Source of the DNA: Burkholderia sp. BCC1644
GTDB lineage: Bacteria > Pseudomonadota > Gammaproteobacteria > Burkholderiales > Burkholderiaceae
DNA: 64,000 bases
Assembly: GCF_902833225.1 (NCBI RefSeq)
Contig: NZ_CADFEI010000020.1
Coordinates: forward strand, 97,537-161,536
Reading direction: 5' to 3'
Positions 18,073 to 26,553 of this stretch are shown here, piece by piece. Under the pieces are notes generated by a model. That model saw only the letters and a list, made by a program, of their open reading frames with translations, was not told where the DNA came from and searched no databases. How positions within the stretch are numbered: position 1 is the stretch's first letter; each line of letters opens with the position of its first letter. Made by a program: the position numbers and the translations under genes.

Positions 18073-20358
18073 ATGACCGAATTCAACGACACCCAACAGC
18101 AGCTCTCGAAGTTCCGCCTGCGCGTCGCGGCGGCGGGCGTGTTCGTGTTCGTCTGCTTCGGGCTGCTCGCGAGCCGCTTCTTCTACCTGCAGCTGATGCA
18201 GCACGGCAAATACGCGCTGCAGGCCGAGGAAAACCGCATCTCGGTCGCGCCGATCGTGCCGAACCGCGGGATCATCACCGACCGCAACGGCGTGATCCTC
18301 GCGAAGAACTATTCGGCGTACACGCTCGAGATCACGCCGTCGAAGCTCGACGACACGCTCGACAACACGATCGACAAGCTGTCCGAGATCATCCCGATCG
18401 ACGCGCGCGACCGCCGCCGCTTCAAGAAGCTGCAGGAAGACTCGAAGAACTTCGAGAGCCTGCCGATCCGCACGCGGCTCACCGACGCGGAAGTCGCGCG
18501 CTTCACCGCGCAGCGCTTCCGCTTCCCCGGCGTCGACGTGCGCGCGCGGCTGTTCCGCCAGTACCCGCTCGGCATGACGGCCGCGCACGTGATCGGCTAC
18601 ATCGGCCGGATCTCGAAGCGCGACCAGGATCGCATCGACGCGATGAGCGACGACAACGACAGCGATCAGGAAAACTACGATCCGCGCCGCGACGCGAACA
18701 ACTACAAGGGCACCGACTACATCGGCAAGATCGGCGTCGAGCAGAGCTACGAAACCGAGCTGCACGGGCTGACCGGCTTCGAGGAAGTCGAGGTGACGGC
18801 CGGCGGCCGGCCGGTGCGCACGCTGTCGCGCACGCAGGCGACGCCCGGCAACAACCTCGTGCTGTCGCTCGACATCGGGCTGCAGCAGGCCGCCGAGCAG
18901 GCGTTCGCCGGCAAGCGCGGCGCGCTCGTCGCGATCGAGCCGAAGACGGGCGACGTGCTCGCCTTCGTGTCGTCGCCGAGCTTCGATCCGAATTCGTTCG
19001 TCGACGGCATCGACCAGCAGACCTGGGACGAGCTGAACAACTCGACCGACAAGCCGCTCCTGAACCGCCCGCTGCACGGTACCTACCCGCCCGGCTCGAC
19101 GTACAAGCCGTTCATGGCGCTCGCGGGCCTGACGCTCGGCAAGCGCACGCCGGGCTGGGGCTTCCAGGATCCCGGCTACTTCACCTTCGGCGGCCACACG
19201 TTCCGCAACGACGTGCGCTCCGGCCAGGGCTGGGTCGACATGAACAAGGCGATCATGGTGTCGAACGACACCTACTTCTACATGCTCGCGCGCGACCTCG
19301 GCGTGAACTCGATCGCGAACTTCATGAAGCCGTTCGGCTTCGGCCAGATCACCGGGATCGACATCCAGGGCGAGGCGCGCGGGATCCTGCCGTCGACCGA
19401 CTGGAAGAAGAAGGCGTTCAAGAAGGCCGCGCAGCAGAAGTGGTTCGACGGCGAGACGATCAGCCTCGGGATCGGCCAGGGCTACAACTCGTTCACGATC
19501 CTGCAGCTCGCACACGCGACCGCGACGCTCGCGAACAACGGCGTCGTGATGAAGCCTCACCTCGTGAAGGAAGTCGAGGATCCGATCACGCGCGGGCGCC
19601 ACCTGACCGTGCCGAAGGAAAGCGAAGTGATCCCGCTCAAGCAGGCCGACATCGACGTCGTGAAGCGCGGCATGGAGAACGTGATCGAGAACCCGTCCGG
19701 CACGGCATACAAGGTGTTCCGCGGCGCGCCGTACCTCGCGGCCGGCAAGACCGGTACCGCGCAGGTGTTCTCGCTGCAGGGCTCGAACTACAAGGGCCAC
19801 CTGCTCGCCGAGCACCTGCGCGACCACGCGCTGTTCATCGCGTATGCGCCGGTCGACCACCCGCAGATCGCCGTCGCGCTGGTCGTCGAGAACGGCGGCT
19901 GGGGCGCGCAGGCCGCGGGCCCGATCGCGCGCCGCGTGCTCGACTACTACCTGATCGACCGCCAGAACCCGAAGAACGAGGCTGCGGCCGTGGCGGCCGC
20001 CGCGTCGGCGACCGAACCCATCAGTGCGCCGGTGATCGGCGACGCGACCAAGCCCGCCGCCGTCGCGGCCGGCTTCACGGCGTTGCCGCAGCCGGTCGTG
20101 CCGAACGCGGCCAGCGCGGCGGATGCGGCATCGGCTGCGTCCGCGGCCGCCGCATCGGACGCGGCCGGCGCCAGCGCGGCCCAGCCGGCCGACGCGAGCG
20201 CCGCGGCGCCGAGGGCCGCGAGCCTGCCGCCGATCCGGCGCCCGCACCGGCCGCGCCGCCCCGCCAGCGACGCGCAGCCGCTCGTCGCCACGCCGCGGGA
20301 CGACAACCACCGTGCGACGGCCCCCGCGAAAGCGGCGGACGCCGGCACCGCTCATTAA
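18073..20358 (+). CDS. mrdA: Penicillin-binding protein 2 (MrdA)
   Basis: A 761-residue monofunctional transpeptidase of the elongasome, anchored by one N-terminal helix (about residues 19-41). The catalytic motifs are visible: STYKPF (nucleophile Ser), SNDTYFY (SxN) and KTGTAQ (KTG). The transpeptidase domain ends near residue 635. The remaining ~125 residues form an Ala-rich low-complexity tail of unknown role. The gap to mreD is 94 nt, and rodA follows 11 nt after. Confidence 0.95.
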   Translation: MTEFNDTQQQLSKFRLRVAAAGVFVFVCFGLLASRFFYLQLMQHGKYALQAEENRISVAPIVPNRGIITDRNGVILAKNYSAYTLEITPSKLDDTLDNTIDKLSEIIPIDARDRRRFKKLQEDSKNFESLPIRTRLTDAEVARFTAQRFRFPGVDVRARLFRQYPLGMTAAHVIGYIGRISKRDQDRIDAMSDDNDSDQENYDPRRDANNYKGTDYIGKIGVEQSYETELHGLTGFEEVEVTAGGRPVRTLSRTQATPGNNLVLSLDIGLQQAAEQAFAGKRGALVAIEPKTGDVLAFVSSPSFDPNSFVDGIDQQTWDELNNSTDKPLLNRPLHGTYPPGSTYKPFMALAGLTLGKRTPGWGFQDPGYFTFGGHTFRNDVRSGQGWVDMNKAIMVSNDTYFYMLARDLGVNSIANFMKPFGFGQITGIDIQGEARGILPSTDWKKKAFKKAAQQKWFDGETISLGIGQGYNSFTILQLAHATATLANNGVVMKPHLVKEVEDPITRGRHLTVPKESEVIPLKQADIDVVKRGMENVIENPSGTAYKVFRGAPYLAAGKTGTAQVFSLQGSNYKGHLLAEHLRDHALFIAYAPVDHPQIAVALVVENGGWGAQAAGPIARRVLDYYLIDRQNPKNEAAAVAAAASATEPISAPVIGDATKPAAVAAGFTALPQPVVPNAASAADAASAASAAAASDAAGASAAQPADASAAAPRAASLPPIRRPHRPRRPASDAQPLVATPRDDNHRATAPAKAADAGTAH

Positions 20359-20369
20359 CGGAGAAAGGC

Positions 20370-21518
20370 ATGCAATTCGACAAGCGCGCCTGGCTCGACA
20401 AGATCAAGCAGATGTTCGCGGGCTTCGACCGCCCGCTCGCCCTCATCGTGTTCCTGCTGCTGTGCGTCGGCATCGTCACGCTGTACAGCGCGGCGATCGA
20501 CATGCCGGGCCGCGTAGAGGACCAGTTGCGCAACATCCTGCTGACGTTCGTGCTGATGTGGGTGATCGCCAACATCCCGCCGACCACGCTGATGCGCTTC
20601 GCGGTCCCGCTCTACACGTTCGGGGTCGCGCTGCTGATTGCCGTCGCGCTGTTCGGGATGACCAAGAAGGGGGCAAAGCGCTGGCTGAACGTCGGCGTCG
20701 TGATCCAGCCGTCTGAAATCCTCAAGATCGCGACACCGCTGATGCTCGCGTGGTACTACCAGCGCCGCGAGGGCGGGGTGCGCTGGTACGACTTCCTCGC
20801 CGCGTTCGGGATCCTGATGGTGCCGGTCGGGCTGATCGCGAAGCAGCCCGACCTCGGCACGGGCCTGCTCGTGTTCGCGGCCGGTTTCTTCGTGATCTAC
20901 CTCGCCGGCCTGTCGTTCAAGCTGATCGTGCCGGTGCTCGTCGCGGGCGTGATCGCGGTCGGCTCGATCGCCGTGTTCGAGCAGCGCATCTGCCAGCCCG
21001 AAGTGCAGTGGCCGCTGATGCACGACTACCAGAAGCACCGCGTGTGCACGCTGCTCGACCCGACCTCCGATCCGCTCGGCAAGGGCTTCCACACGATCCA
21101 GGCCGTGATCGCGATCGGCTCGGGCGGCGTACTCGGCAAGGGCTACCTGAAAGGCACGCAGGCGCACCTCGAATTCATTCCCGAAAAGCACACCGACTTC
21201 ATCTTCGCGGTGTTCTCGGAGGAATGGGGGCTCGTCGGCGGGCTCGTGCTGCTGACGCTGTACATGGCGCTGATCGCGCGCGGGCTCTACATCGCCGCGC
21301 AGGGCGCGACGCTGTTCGGCCGCCTGCTCGCGGGCTCGCTCACGCTCGCGTTCTTCGTCTACGCGTTCGTCAACATCGGAATGGTGAGCGGCGTGCTGCC
21401 GGTCGTCGGCGTGCCGCTGCCGTTCATGAGTTACGGCGGCACCGCGCTCACGACGCTCGGCATCGCGATCGGGATGATCATGAGCGTCGGGCGGCAGCGG
21501 CGGCTGATGAAGAGCTGA
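20370..21518 (+). CDS. rodA: Peptidoglycan glycosyltransferase RodA
   Basis: A 382-residue SEDS-family polymerase with ten or so membrane helices. With PBP2 it synthesises lateral peptidoglycan. The motifs IQPSEILKIA, AKQPDLGTG (conserved Asp), GKGYLKGTQ and the C-terminal PFMSYGGTA are typical. A GGAGAAAGGC ribosome site precedes ATG 20370. Last gene of the mre cluster, followed by a clear terminator. Confidence 0.95.
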   Translation: MQFDKRAWLDKIKQMFAGFDRPLALIVFLLLCVGIVTLYSAAIDMPGRVEDQLRNILLTFVLMWVIANIPPTTLMRFAVPLYTFGVALLIAVALFGMTKKGAKRWLNVGVVIQPSEILKIATPLMLAWYYQRREGGVRWYDFLAAFGILMVPVGLIAKQPDLGTGLLVFAAGFFVIYLAGLSFKLIVPVLVAGVIAVGSIAVFEQRICQPEVQWPLMHDYQKHRVCTLLDPTSDPLGKGFHTIQAVIAIGSGGVLGKGYLKGTQAHLEFIPEKHTDFIFAVFSEEWGLVGGLVLLTLYMALIARGLYIAAQGATLFGRLLAGSLTLAFFVYAFVNIGMVSGVLPVVGVPLPFMSYGGTALTTLGIAIGMIMSVGRQRRLMKS

Positions 21519-21544
21519 CCGCGCGGCCTGCACCGCAGTCAAGG

Positions 21545-21571
21545 AAAACGGCGCCCCTGGGCGCCGTTTTT
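21545..21571. terminator. Terminator after rodA
   Basis: AAAACGGCGCCC (21545-21556) pairs with GGGCGCCGTTTT (21559-21570), ending in a T-run. It can also stop transcripts from the convergent Sel1 gene on the minus strand. Confidence 0.88.
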
Positions 21572-21599
21572 CATCGGGCGGACCGAACGCCGCGTGCGC

Positions 21600-22352
21600 T
21601 CACTGCGGCGGCGCATGCGGCCCGCCCGGCTCCGCCCCGCCGCCCGACGCCGGCCCCTGCGACTTCAGCCGTGCGCTCAGCTCCTTGAATTTCAGCCCGG
21701 CCGTCTCGTCGCCCTGTGCGGCCGCCGCCGCGTAATATGCCCGCGCGATGTTCAGGTTCTGCGCGACGCCGTCGCCGCCGCGCTCGTAGAACGACGCGGT
21801 CACGTACTGCGCGGTCGGCTCGCCCGCGTCGGCGGCCTGCTTGTACCACGCGAACGCCTGCCGGTTGTCGCGCGGCGTGCCGCGCCCGTCGAGGAACTGG
21901 TTCGCGAGCGACAGCGCGGCCTGCACGTGCCCCTGCTTCGCCGCGCGCAGGAACCAGCGGTGCGCTTCGACCGGATTGCGCGCGACGAACTCGCCGTCGT
22001 CGAACATCCGGCCGTACACGTACTGCGCATGCGACATGTTCGCGTCGGCCGCGCGCTTCAGCCAGCGCAACCCTTCGTCGACGTTCGCGGTCACGCCTTC
22101 GCCCGTCAGCAGCATCATCGCGTAGTTGAATTGCGCGAGACGATCGCCGCGCTCGGCCGCGTCGTGGAACTGCACCAGCGCCGCGCGATAGTCACCGGCG
22201 TTGTAGTCGGCGACCGCCGATTGCGTCTCGCGCGACGGATCGGGCTTCTCTTGCGGCGCGCCCTGCGCGACCGCCGCGACACACAGGGCCCACAGGCCGA
22301 ACATCACACCGATCCGCGCGCGCCCGCGGCACGCACCGTCACCGCCGTTCAT
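21600..22352 (-). CDS. Exported Sel1-repeat protein
   Basis: A 250-residue protein with a signal-like N-terminus (to about residue 31, ending AQGA) and at least four Sel1/TPR-like repeats, for example FNYAMMLLTGEG, AQYVYGRMFDDG and AALSLANQFLDG. Such solenoids mediate protein-protein contacts; no specific partner can be named. The C-terminus is Pro/Gly-rich. The start overlaps the aldolase stop by 4 nt. Confidence 0.82.
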   Translation of the reverse strand: MNGGDGACRGRARIGVMFGLWALCVAAVAQGAPQEKPDPSRETQSAVADYNAGDYRAALVQFHDAAERGDRLAQFNYAMMLLTGEGVTANVDEGLRWLKRAADANMSHAQYVYGRMFDDGEFVARNPVEAHRWFLRAAKQGHVQAALSLANQFLDGRGTPRDNRQAFAWYKQAADAGEPTAQYVTASFYERGGDGVAQNLNIARAYYAAAAAQGDETAGLKFKELSARLKSQGPASGGGAEPGGPHAPPQ

Positions 22353-23134
22353 GACCGTACCTCCTGCAGCGCCTGCCGCGTCGCGCGCAACAACCAGCTC
22401 ACGTCCGCCGACACCGAGATCATCCGGTAACCGGCCTCGCGGTACTGGCGTGCAGCCGCCGTATCGCCCGCGAAGATGCCGACCGCGACGCCGGCCTGCC
22501 TGCCGGCCGCGAGCACGCGCGCCATCGCGGTTTCGACGTCCGGGTGGCGGATGTCACCGAGATGCCCGAGGCTCGCCGCGAGATCGGCCGGGCCGACGAA
22601 CAGGCAGTCGACGCCCGGCGTCGCCGCGATCCGCTCGACCTCGTCGACACCGCGCGCCGATTCGATCTGCACGATCACCGCGACCTGCGCGTTGGCCGTC
22701 TGCACGTAATCGCGGCGCATGCCGAATGCCGCCGCGCGCACCATGCCCGCGACGCCGCGCAGCCCGTCGGGCGAATCGGGCGACGGATAGCGCGTGAGCC
22801 GCACCGCGTGCGCGGCTTCGTCGGGCGTCTCGATGGACGGAAACATCAGCGTGCGTGCGCCGGCGTCGAGCGCGCGCTTCACGAGCCACGGCTCGCGCGC
22901 CGGCACGCGCACGACGGGCTCGCTCGGCAGGTGCGCGGCCGCGATCGCACGCAGCTGCGAGGCCACGTCGCGGCTGTCGTTCGGCGCGTGCTCCATGTCG
23001 ATGCAGAGCCAGTCGTAGCCGGCATGCGCGAGCGCTTCCGCGGCCGATTCACTGCCGAGCGACAGCCACAGGCCGTACAGCGGATCGTCGCCGTCACGCA
23101 GGCGTTGTTTGAGGGAATTGGTGAGCGTGCTCAT
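22349..23134 (-). CDS. HpcH/HpaI-family aldolase
   Basis: A 261-residue class II pyruvate aldolase of the 4-hydroxy-2-oxoheptanedioate aldolase (HpaI/GarL) type. Family features are LWLSLGSESAAEALAHAGYDWLCIDMEHAPND at the N-terminus (metal/phosphate region), IESARGVDEVERI (metal-binding Glu) and the FVGPADLAASLG segment. Such enzymes cleave 2-keto-3-deoxy acids; the substrate here is unknown. ATG 23134 follows an AGGAGG site. Confidence 0.87.
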   Translation of the reverse strand: MSTLTNSLKQRLRDGDDPLYGLWLSLGSESAAEALAHAGYDWLCIDMEHAPNDSRDVASQLRAIAAAHLPSEPVVRVPAREPWLVKRALDAGARTLMFPSIETPDEAAHAVRLTRYPSPDSPDGLRGVAGMVRAAAFGMRRDYVQTANAQVAVIVQIESARGVDEVERIAATPGVDCLFVGPADLAASLGHLGDIRHPDVETAMARVLAAGRQAGVAVGIFAGDTAAARQYREAGYRMISVSADVSWLLRATRQALQEVRS

Positions 23135-23451
23135 CGATACGGCCTCCTGGACGGAACGGCAATCGAACGGGACAAGCAACAGGCGACGCGGGACACGACA
23201 CGTCGTGCAGCGCAGCACGGCGGCGACACCGGGATCGCGCCCTGGAACGTTAGTCGGCGACGGGCAGCGGATCTGACAGCGCGCGCCGTGCGACGGCGCA
23301 CGGGCGGATTGTCCGGTGCCACTCAACGATCATAGCGCGGCGTTACGCGGAATGTGGGAACAGGCGGGAAGCTGCGCCGGCGCGGATCGAAGCCGCGCGG
23401 CACGATGGCAGGCAGCCCGCGCCGGCCGGCGCGGGCTGCCAGGAAGGCGGA
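23135..23451. repeat. Intergenic stretch with a 30-bp perfect palindrome
   Basis: The 317 bp between the aldolase and queD hold no credible gene. At 23411-23440, just past the queD stop, lies a perfect 30-bp palindrome with arms starting GGCAGCCCGCGCCGG. There is no T-run, so it may be a factor-dependent terminator or a repeat. Confidence 0.6.
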
Positions 23452-23904
23452 TCAGCGGCCGGGCTGGCGCTCGACGTCGGCCCAGCAGTTCGGCGTTTCG
23501 TACAGGCGTACGCGCTCGAGGCGCAGATTCACGCCGTAGTGCGCGTCGTACACGTTCGCGAGGAGGTCGAACGCGATCGCCGCGAGGTTCTCGACGGTCG
23601 GGATCCGGTCGATCACGACGGTCTTGTGGTCGGCCATCTGCTCGAGGAACGAGCGCACGACTTCGTCGCGCGCATAGACCAGGAACGCGTGGTCCCACTT
23701 GCTGACGAGGTGCTCCATCGCAAGCGCCTTCACGTCGGCGAAATCCATCACCATGCCGCGGTCGGGCGCCCCCTCGGTATCGACGAGATCGCCGCGCAGC
23801 GTGATTTCGAGCACGTAGCGATGGCCGTGCAGGTTCCTGCACTGGCTGCGGTGATCGGGGATGCGGTGGCCCGCGTCGAATTCGAGTTTTCGGGTAATCA
23901 GCAC
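23452..23904 (-). CDS. queD: 6-carboxytetrahydropterin synthase QueD
   Basis: A 150-residue PTPS-fold enzyme converting 7,8-dihydroneopterin triphosphate to 6-carboxy-5,6,7,8-tetrahydropterin in queuosine precursor synthesis. The zinc-binding His are in FDAGHRI and NLHGHRY. Functional residues also lie in DHAFL, PTVENLA and the C-terminal YETPNCWA. It sits with queE and queC on the same strand. Confidence 0.93.
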   Translation of the reverse strand: MLITRKLEFDAGHRIPDHRSQCRNLHGHRYVLEITLRGDLVDTEGAPDRGMVMDFADVKALAMEHLVSKWDHAFLVYARDEVVRSFLEQMADHKTVVIDRIPTVENLAAIAFDLLANVYDAHYGVNLRLERVRLYETPNCWADVERQPGR

Positions 23905-23922
23905 GATGTCAAAAGCCGTGGC

Positions 23923-24555
23923 TCAGGGAATGTTCAGATATTTGTGGGTCTGCATCGACAGCCGCCACTGCGGATGACGCTTGCACCAGTCGATCGCGAG
24001 CTTCGTATTGAGGTCGCGCGACGGGCCGTCCATCGGCTGGACCAGGAAGTACTCGAAGTCGAGCTTCGCATAGTCGGCCAGCCGCTGGTTGTCCTGCGGG
24101 ATCACGACTTTCAGCTCGTTGCCCTTCGTGACGACGAGCGGCGCGTCGGCCTTCGGGCTCACGCAGATCCAGTCGATCGATTCGAGCACCGGCACCGAAC
24201 CGTTGGTCTCGATCGCGATCTCGAAACCGGCCGCGTGCAGCGCGTCGACGAGCGGCTGGTCGAGCTGCAGCATCGGCTCGCCGCCCGTGCAGACGACGAA
24301 GCGATGCGCCTCGCCCTCCGGCCACAGGCTAGCGATCGTCGCGACGAGCGCTTCGGCATCCTTGAACTTGCCGCCGTTCTCGCCGTCGGTGCCGACGAAG
24401 TCGGTATCGCAGAAGCGGCACACGGCCTCCGCACGATCCTCTTCGCGGCCCGACCACAGGTTGCAGCCGGCAAACCGGCAGAACACGGCGGGCCGGCCCG
24501 CATTCGCGCCTTCGCCCTGCAACGTGTAGAAAATTTCCTTGACCGCGTAAGTCAT
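23923..24555 (-). CDS. queE: 7-carboxy-7-deazaguanine synthase QueE
   Basis: A 210-residue radical SAM enzyme forming the 7-deazaguanine ring. The cluster-binding Cys are spread as CRFAGCNLW followed by CRFC, the long-insert version (C-x14-C-x2-C) seen in proteobacterial QueE. The GGEPMLQ SAM-binding motif follows. The N-terminal VKEIFYTLQGEGANAG substrate-binding segment is typical. It lies 18 nt upstream of queD. Confidence 0.93.
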   Translation of the reverse strand: MTYAVKEIFYTLQGEGANAGRPAVFCRFAGCNLWSGREEDRAEAVCRFCDTDFVGTDGENGGKFKDAEALVATIASLWPEGEAHRFVVCTGGEPMLQLDQPLVDALHAAGFEIAIETNGSVPVLESIDWICVSPKADAPLVVTKGNELKVVIPQDNQRLADYAKLDFEYFLVQPMDGPSRDLNTKLAIDWCKRHPQWRLSMQTHKYLNIP

Positions 24556-24630
24556 CGTGCTTCGTCCGGCTCGCGCCGCTCGTTGTCGATCAGAATCCGT
24601 TATTCATTCGGTGCCGCCGGCGCACCCGCG

Positions 24631-25365
24631 TCACAGCGGCGCTTCGGTCACCCGCTCGCCCTTCAGGTAAGCCTCGTAGCCGCGCTTGCGCAGCTTGCAG
24701 GCCGGGCATTCGCCGCAGCCGAAGCCCCAGTCGTGCAGTTCCGCGCGCTCGCCCACGTAGCACGTGTGCGTCTCGACGCGGATCAGTTCGACGAGCGCCT
24801 CGCCGCCGAGCTGCTCGGCGAGCTGCCACGTCTGCGCCTTGTCGAGCCACATCAGCGGCGTCTCGAGCACCATGCGCGTGTCCATGCCGAGGTTCAGCGC
24901 GACCTGCAGCGCCTTCATCGTGTCGTCGCGGCAGTCGGGATAGCCCGAGAAGTCCGTCTCGCACATCCCGCCGACCAGCACGCGCAAGCCGCGACGATAG
25001 GCGATCGCCGCGGCGATCGTCATGAACATCAGGTTGCGACCGGGCACGAACGTATTCGGCAGGCCGTTCGCGGTCGTCTCGATCTCGATCGTGCGCGTCA
25101 TCGCGGTATCGCTGATCGCGCCGAGCACCGACAGGTCGATCATGTGATCGTCGCCGAGCCGGTCCGACCATGCGGGAAAATCGCGCTTCAGTGCTTCGCG
25201 CACGCCTTCGCGACATTCGAGCTCGACGCGATGCCGCTGGCCGTAATCGAAGCCGAGCGTCTCGACCGTCTGGTAGCGTTCGAGGGCCCATGCCACGCAC
25301 GTGGCCGAATCCTGCCCGCCGGAAAACAACACGAGCGCGCCGTCTTTAGCGTCTGTCCGAATCAC
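24631..25365 (-). CDS. queC: 7-cyano-7-deazaguanine synthase QueC
   Basis: A 244-residue ATP-dependent enzyme making preQ0. The PP-loop motif LFSGGQDSAT is near the N-terminus and the zinc-binding CGECPACKLR near the C-terminus. The start is taken as GTG 25365, preceded by GGAG; in-frame sequence further upstream is Pro/Arg-rich and unlike the family. First gene of the queC-queE-queD group. Confidence 0.92.
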   Translation of the reverse strand: MIRTDAKDGALVLFSGGQDSATCVAWALERYQTVETLGFDYGQRHRVELECREGVREALKRDFPAWSDRLGDDHMIDLSVLGAISDTAMTRTIEIETTANGLPNTFVPGRNLMFMTIAAAIAYRRGLRVLVGGMCETDFSGYPDCRDDTMKALQVALNLGMDTRMVLETPLMWLDKAQTWQLAEQLGGEALVELIRVETHTCYVGERAELHDWGFGCGECPACKLRKRGYEAYLKGERVTEAPL

Positions 25366-25675
25366 CGTGATACTCCGTGAATGTGTAGGCTCGCGTCGCG
25401 CTGCGCCCCAAGGCCGGCTGCCGCCGGGCGGCCCGACGCGGCCGGCCTGCGCCGGCTCGACCAGTATAGGCAGCGCGGTCGGCCGCGAACGCGGCGGTGC
25501 GCTTATACCGCCCATCGCGCAGCATCGTTGCCGCGCGCCACGGCGGCGCGCGACTCGCAGCCTGCCGTGCGCATGAAGCGATGCGCTAAGTCATTGAGCG
25601 GGCACGGATTTTATCATGCCCCTGCGAATGCTGCCGGACACGCCGCCAACGACACGCGATACCCACCACAAACGA
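25366..25675. other. Intergenic stretch queC to tRNA-Phe
   Basis: About 310 bp without a credible gene. It should hold the queC promoter; no clear -35/-10 pair was recognised. The distal end carries the tRNA-Phe terminator. Confidence 0.5.
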
Positions 25676-25709
25676 AAAACCCCAAGAACCTTCCGATTCT
25701 TGGGGTTTT
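25676..25709 (-). terminator. Terminator of tRNA-Phe
   Basis: AAAACCCCAAGAA (25676-25688) pairs with TTCTTGGGGTTTT (25697-25709). On the minus strand it ends in a T-run a few nt past the tRNA CCA end. Confidence 0.9.
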
Positions 25710-25715
25710 AAATGC

Positions 25716-25791
25716 TGGTGGCCTGGGACGGAATCGAACCATCGACACGCGGATTTTCAATCCGCTGCTCTACCAACTGAGCTACCGGGCC
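25716..25791 (-). tRNA. tRNA-Phe (anticodon GAA)
   Basis: A 76-nt cloverleaf with encoded CCA. The acceptor starts GGCCCGG; the anticodon arm GCGGA-TTGAAAA-TCCGC places GAA at 34-36; the T-arm GGTTCGATTCC is canonical. Confidence 0.97.
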
Positions 25792-25851
25792 AACGAAGAA
25801 TGAAAGTATATCGAGCTATTCGTACCCGAGCAAGAGGTTTCGCGAAATATT

Positions 25852-26553
25852 TTATACGACGCCTTCGGACGGCTTCTTGCCGAGCTCGACACCGAGCTGC
25901 TTGAGCTTGCGATACAGGTGCGTGCGCTCGAGGCCCGTCTTCTCCGCGACGCGCGTCATGCTGCCGTTTTCGCGCGCGAGGTGATATTCGAAGTACGCGC
26001 GCTCGAACGCATCGCGCGCTTCGCGCAACGGGATGTCGAACGGGATCGCGGCCGTCTGCCCCGCGAGGCCGAGCGCCACTGCCATGTCGTCGCCGAGCGT
26101 CGGCAGCGCTGCCGCGGACGCCACCGATGCAGGCCCCGCGGCCTGTCCGGCGCCGGCCTTCGCCGCCGCGTTGGCGGACATGGGCGCCGCACCGCGTGCG
26201 AGACCGTGCTCGACCGACTTCAGCAGCTTCTGAAGTGCGATCGGCTTCTCGAGGAAATCGAGCGCGCCGATCTTCGTTGCCTCGACGGCCGTATCGATCG
26301 TCGCGTGCCCGGACATCATGATCACGGGCATCGTCAGCAGCCCCTGCGCCGCCCACTCCTTGAGCAAGGTCACGCCGTCGGTATCGGGCATCCAGATATC
26401 GAGCAGCACGAGATCGGGCGCCTGATTCAGCCGGTATTCCCGCGCGGCCTGCGCGTTCTCCGCTGCCTCGACGACATGTCCTTCATCGCTGAGGATCTCC
26501 GAGAGCAATTCCCGGATGCCCATTTCATCATCTACCACCAGGATGGTTGCCAT
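25852..26553 (-). CDS. Response regulator, NtrX-like without AAA+ domain
   Basis: A 233-residue two-component regulator: receiver domain (VDDEMGIRELL, phospho-acceptor Asp in LLDIWMPD, Lys in LEKPI), an Ala-rich linker, and a Fis-type helix-turn-helix at the C-terminus (MTRVAEKTGLERTHLYRKLK). Classical NtrX has a sigma-54 AAA+ domain in between; it is missing here, as I recall for betaproteobacterial homologues. It directly follows the NtrY-like kinase gene, so the two form a cognate pair. Confidence 0.88.
   Translation of the reverse strand: MATILVVDDEMGIRELLSEILSDEGHVVEAAENAQAAREYRLNQAPDLVLLDIWMPDTDGVTLLKEWAAQGLLTMPVIMMSGHATIDTAVEATKIGALDFLEKPIALQKLLKSVEHGLARGAAPMSANAAAKAGAGQAAGPASVASAAALPTLGDDMAVALGLAGQTAAIPFDIPLREARDAFERAYFEYHLARENGSMTRVAEKTGLERTHLYRKLKQLGVELGKKPSEGVV

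Noticed and set aside
17791..20355. An 854-residue minus-strand open frame opposite mrdA
   Set aside because: The plus strand encodes a full PBP2 with all catalytic motifs; the opposite frame shows only GC-driven Arg/Val/Asp bias.
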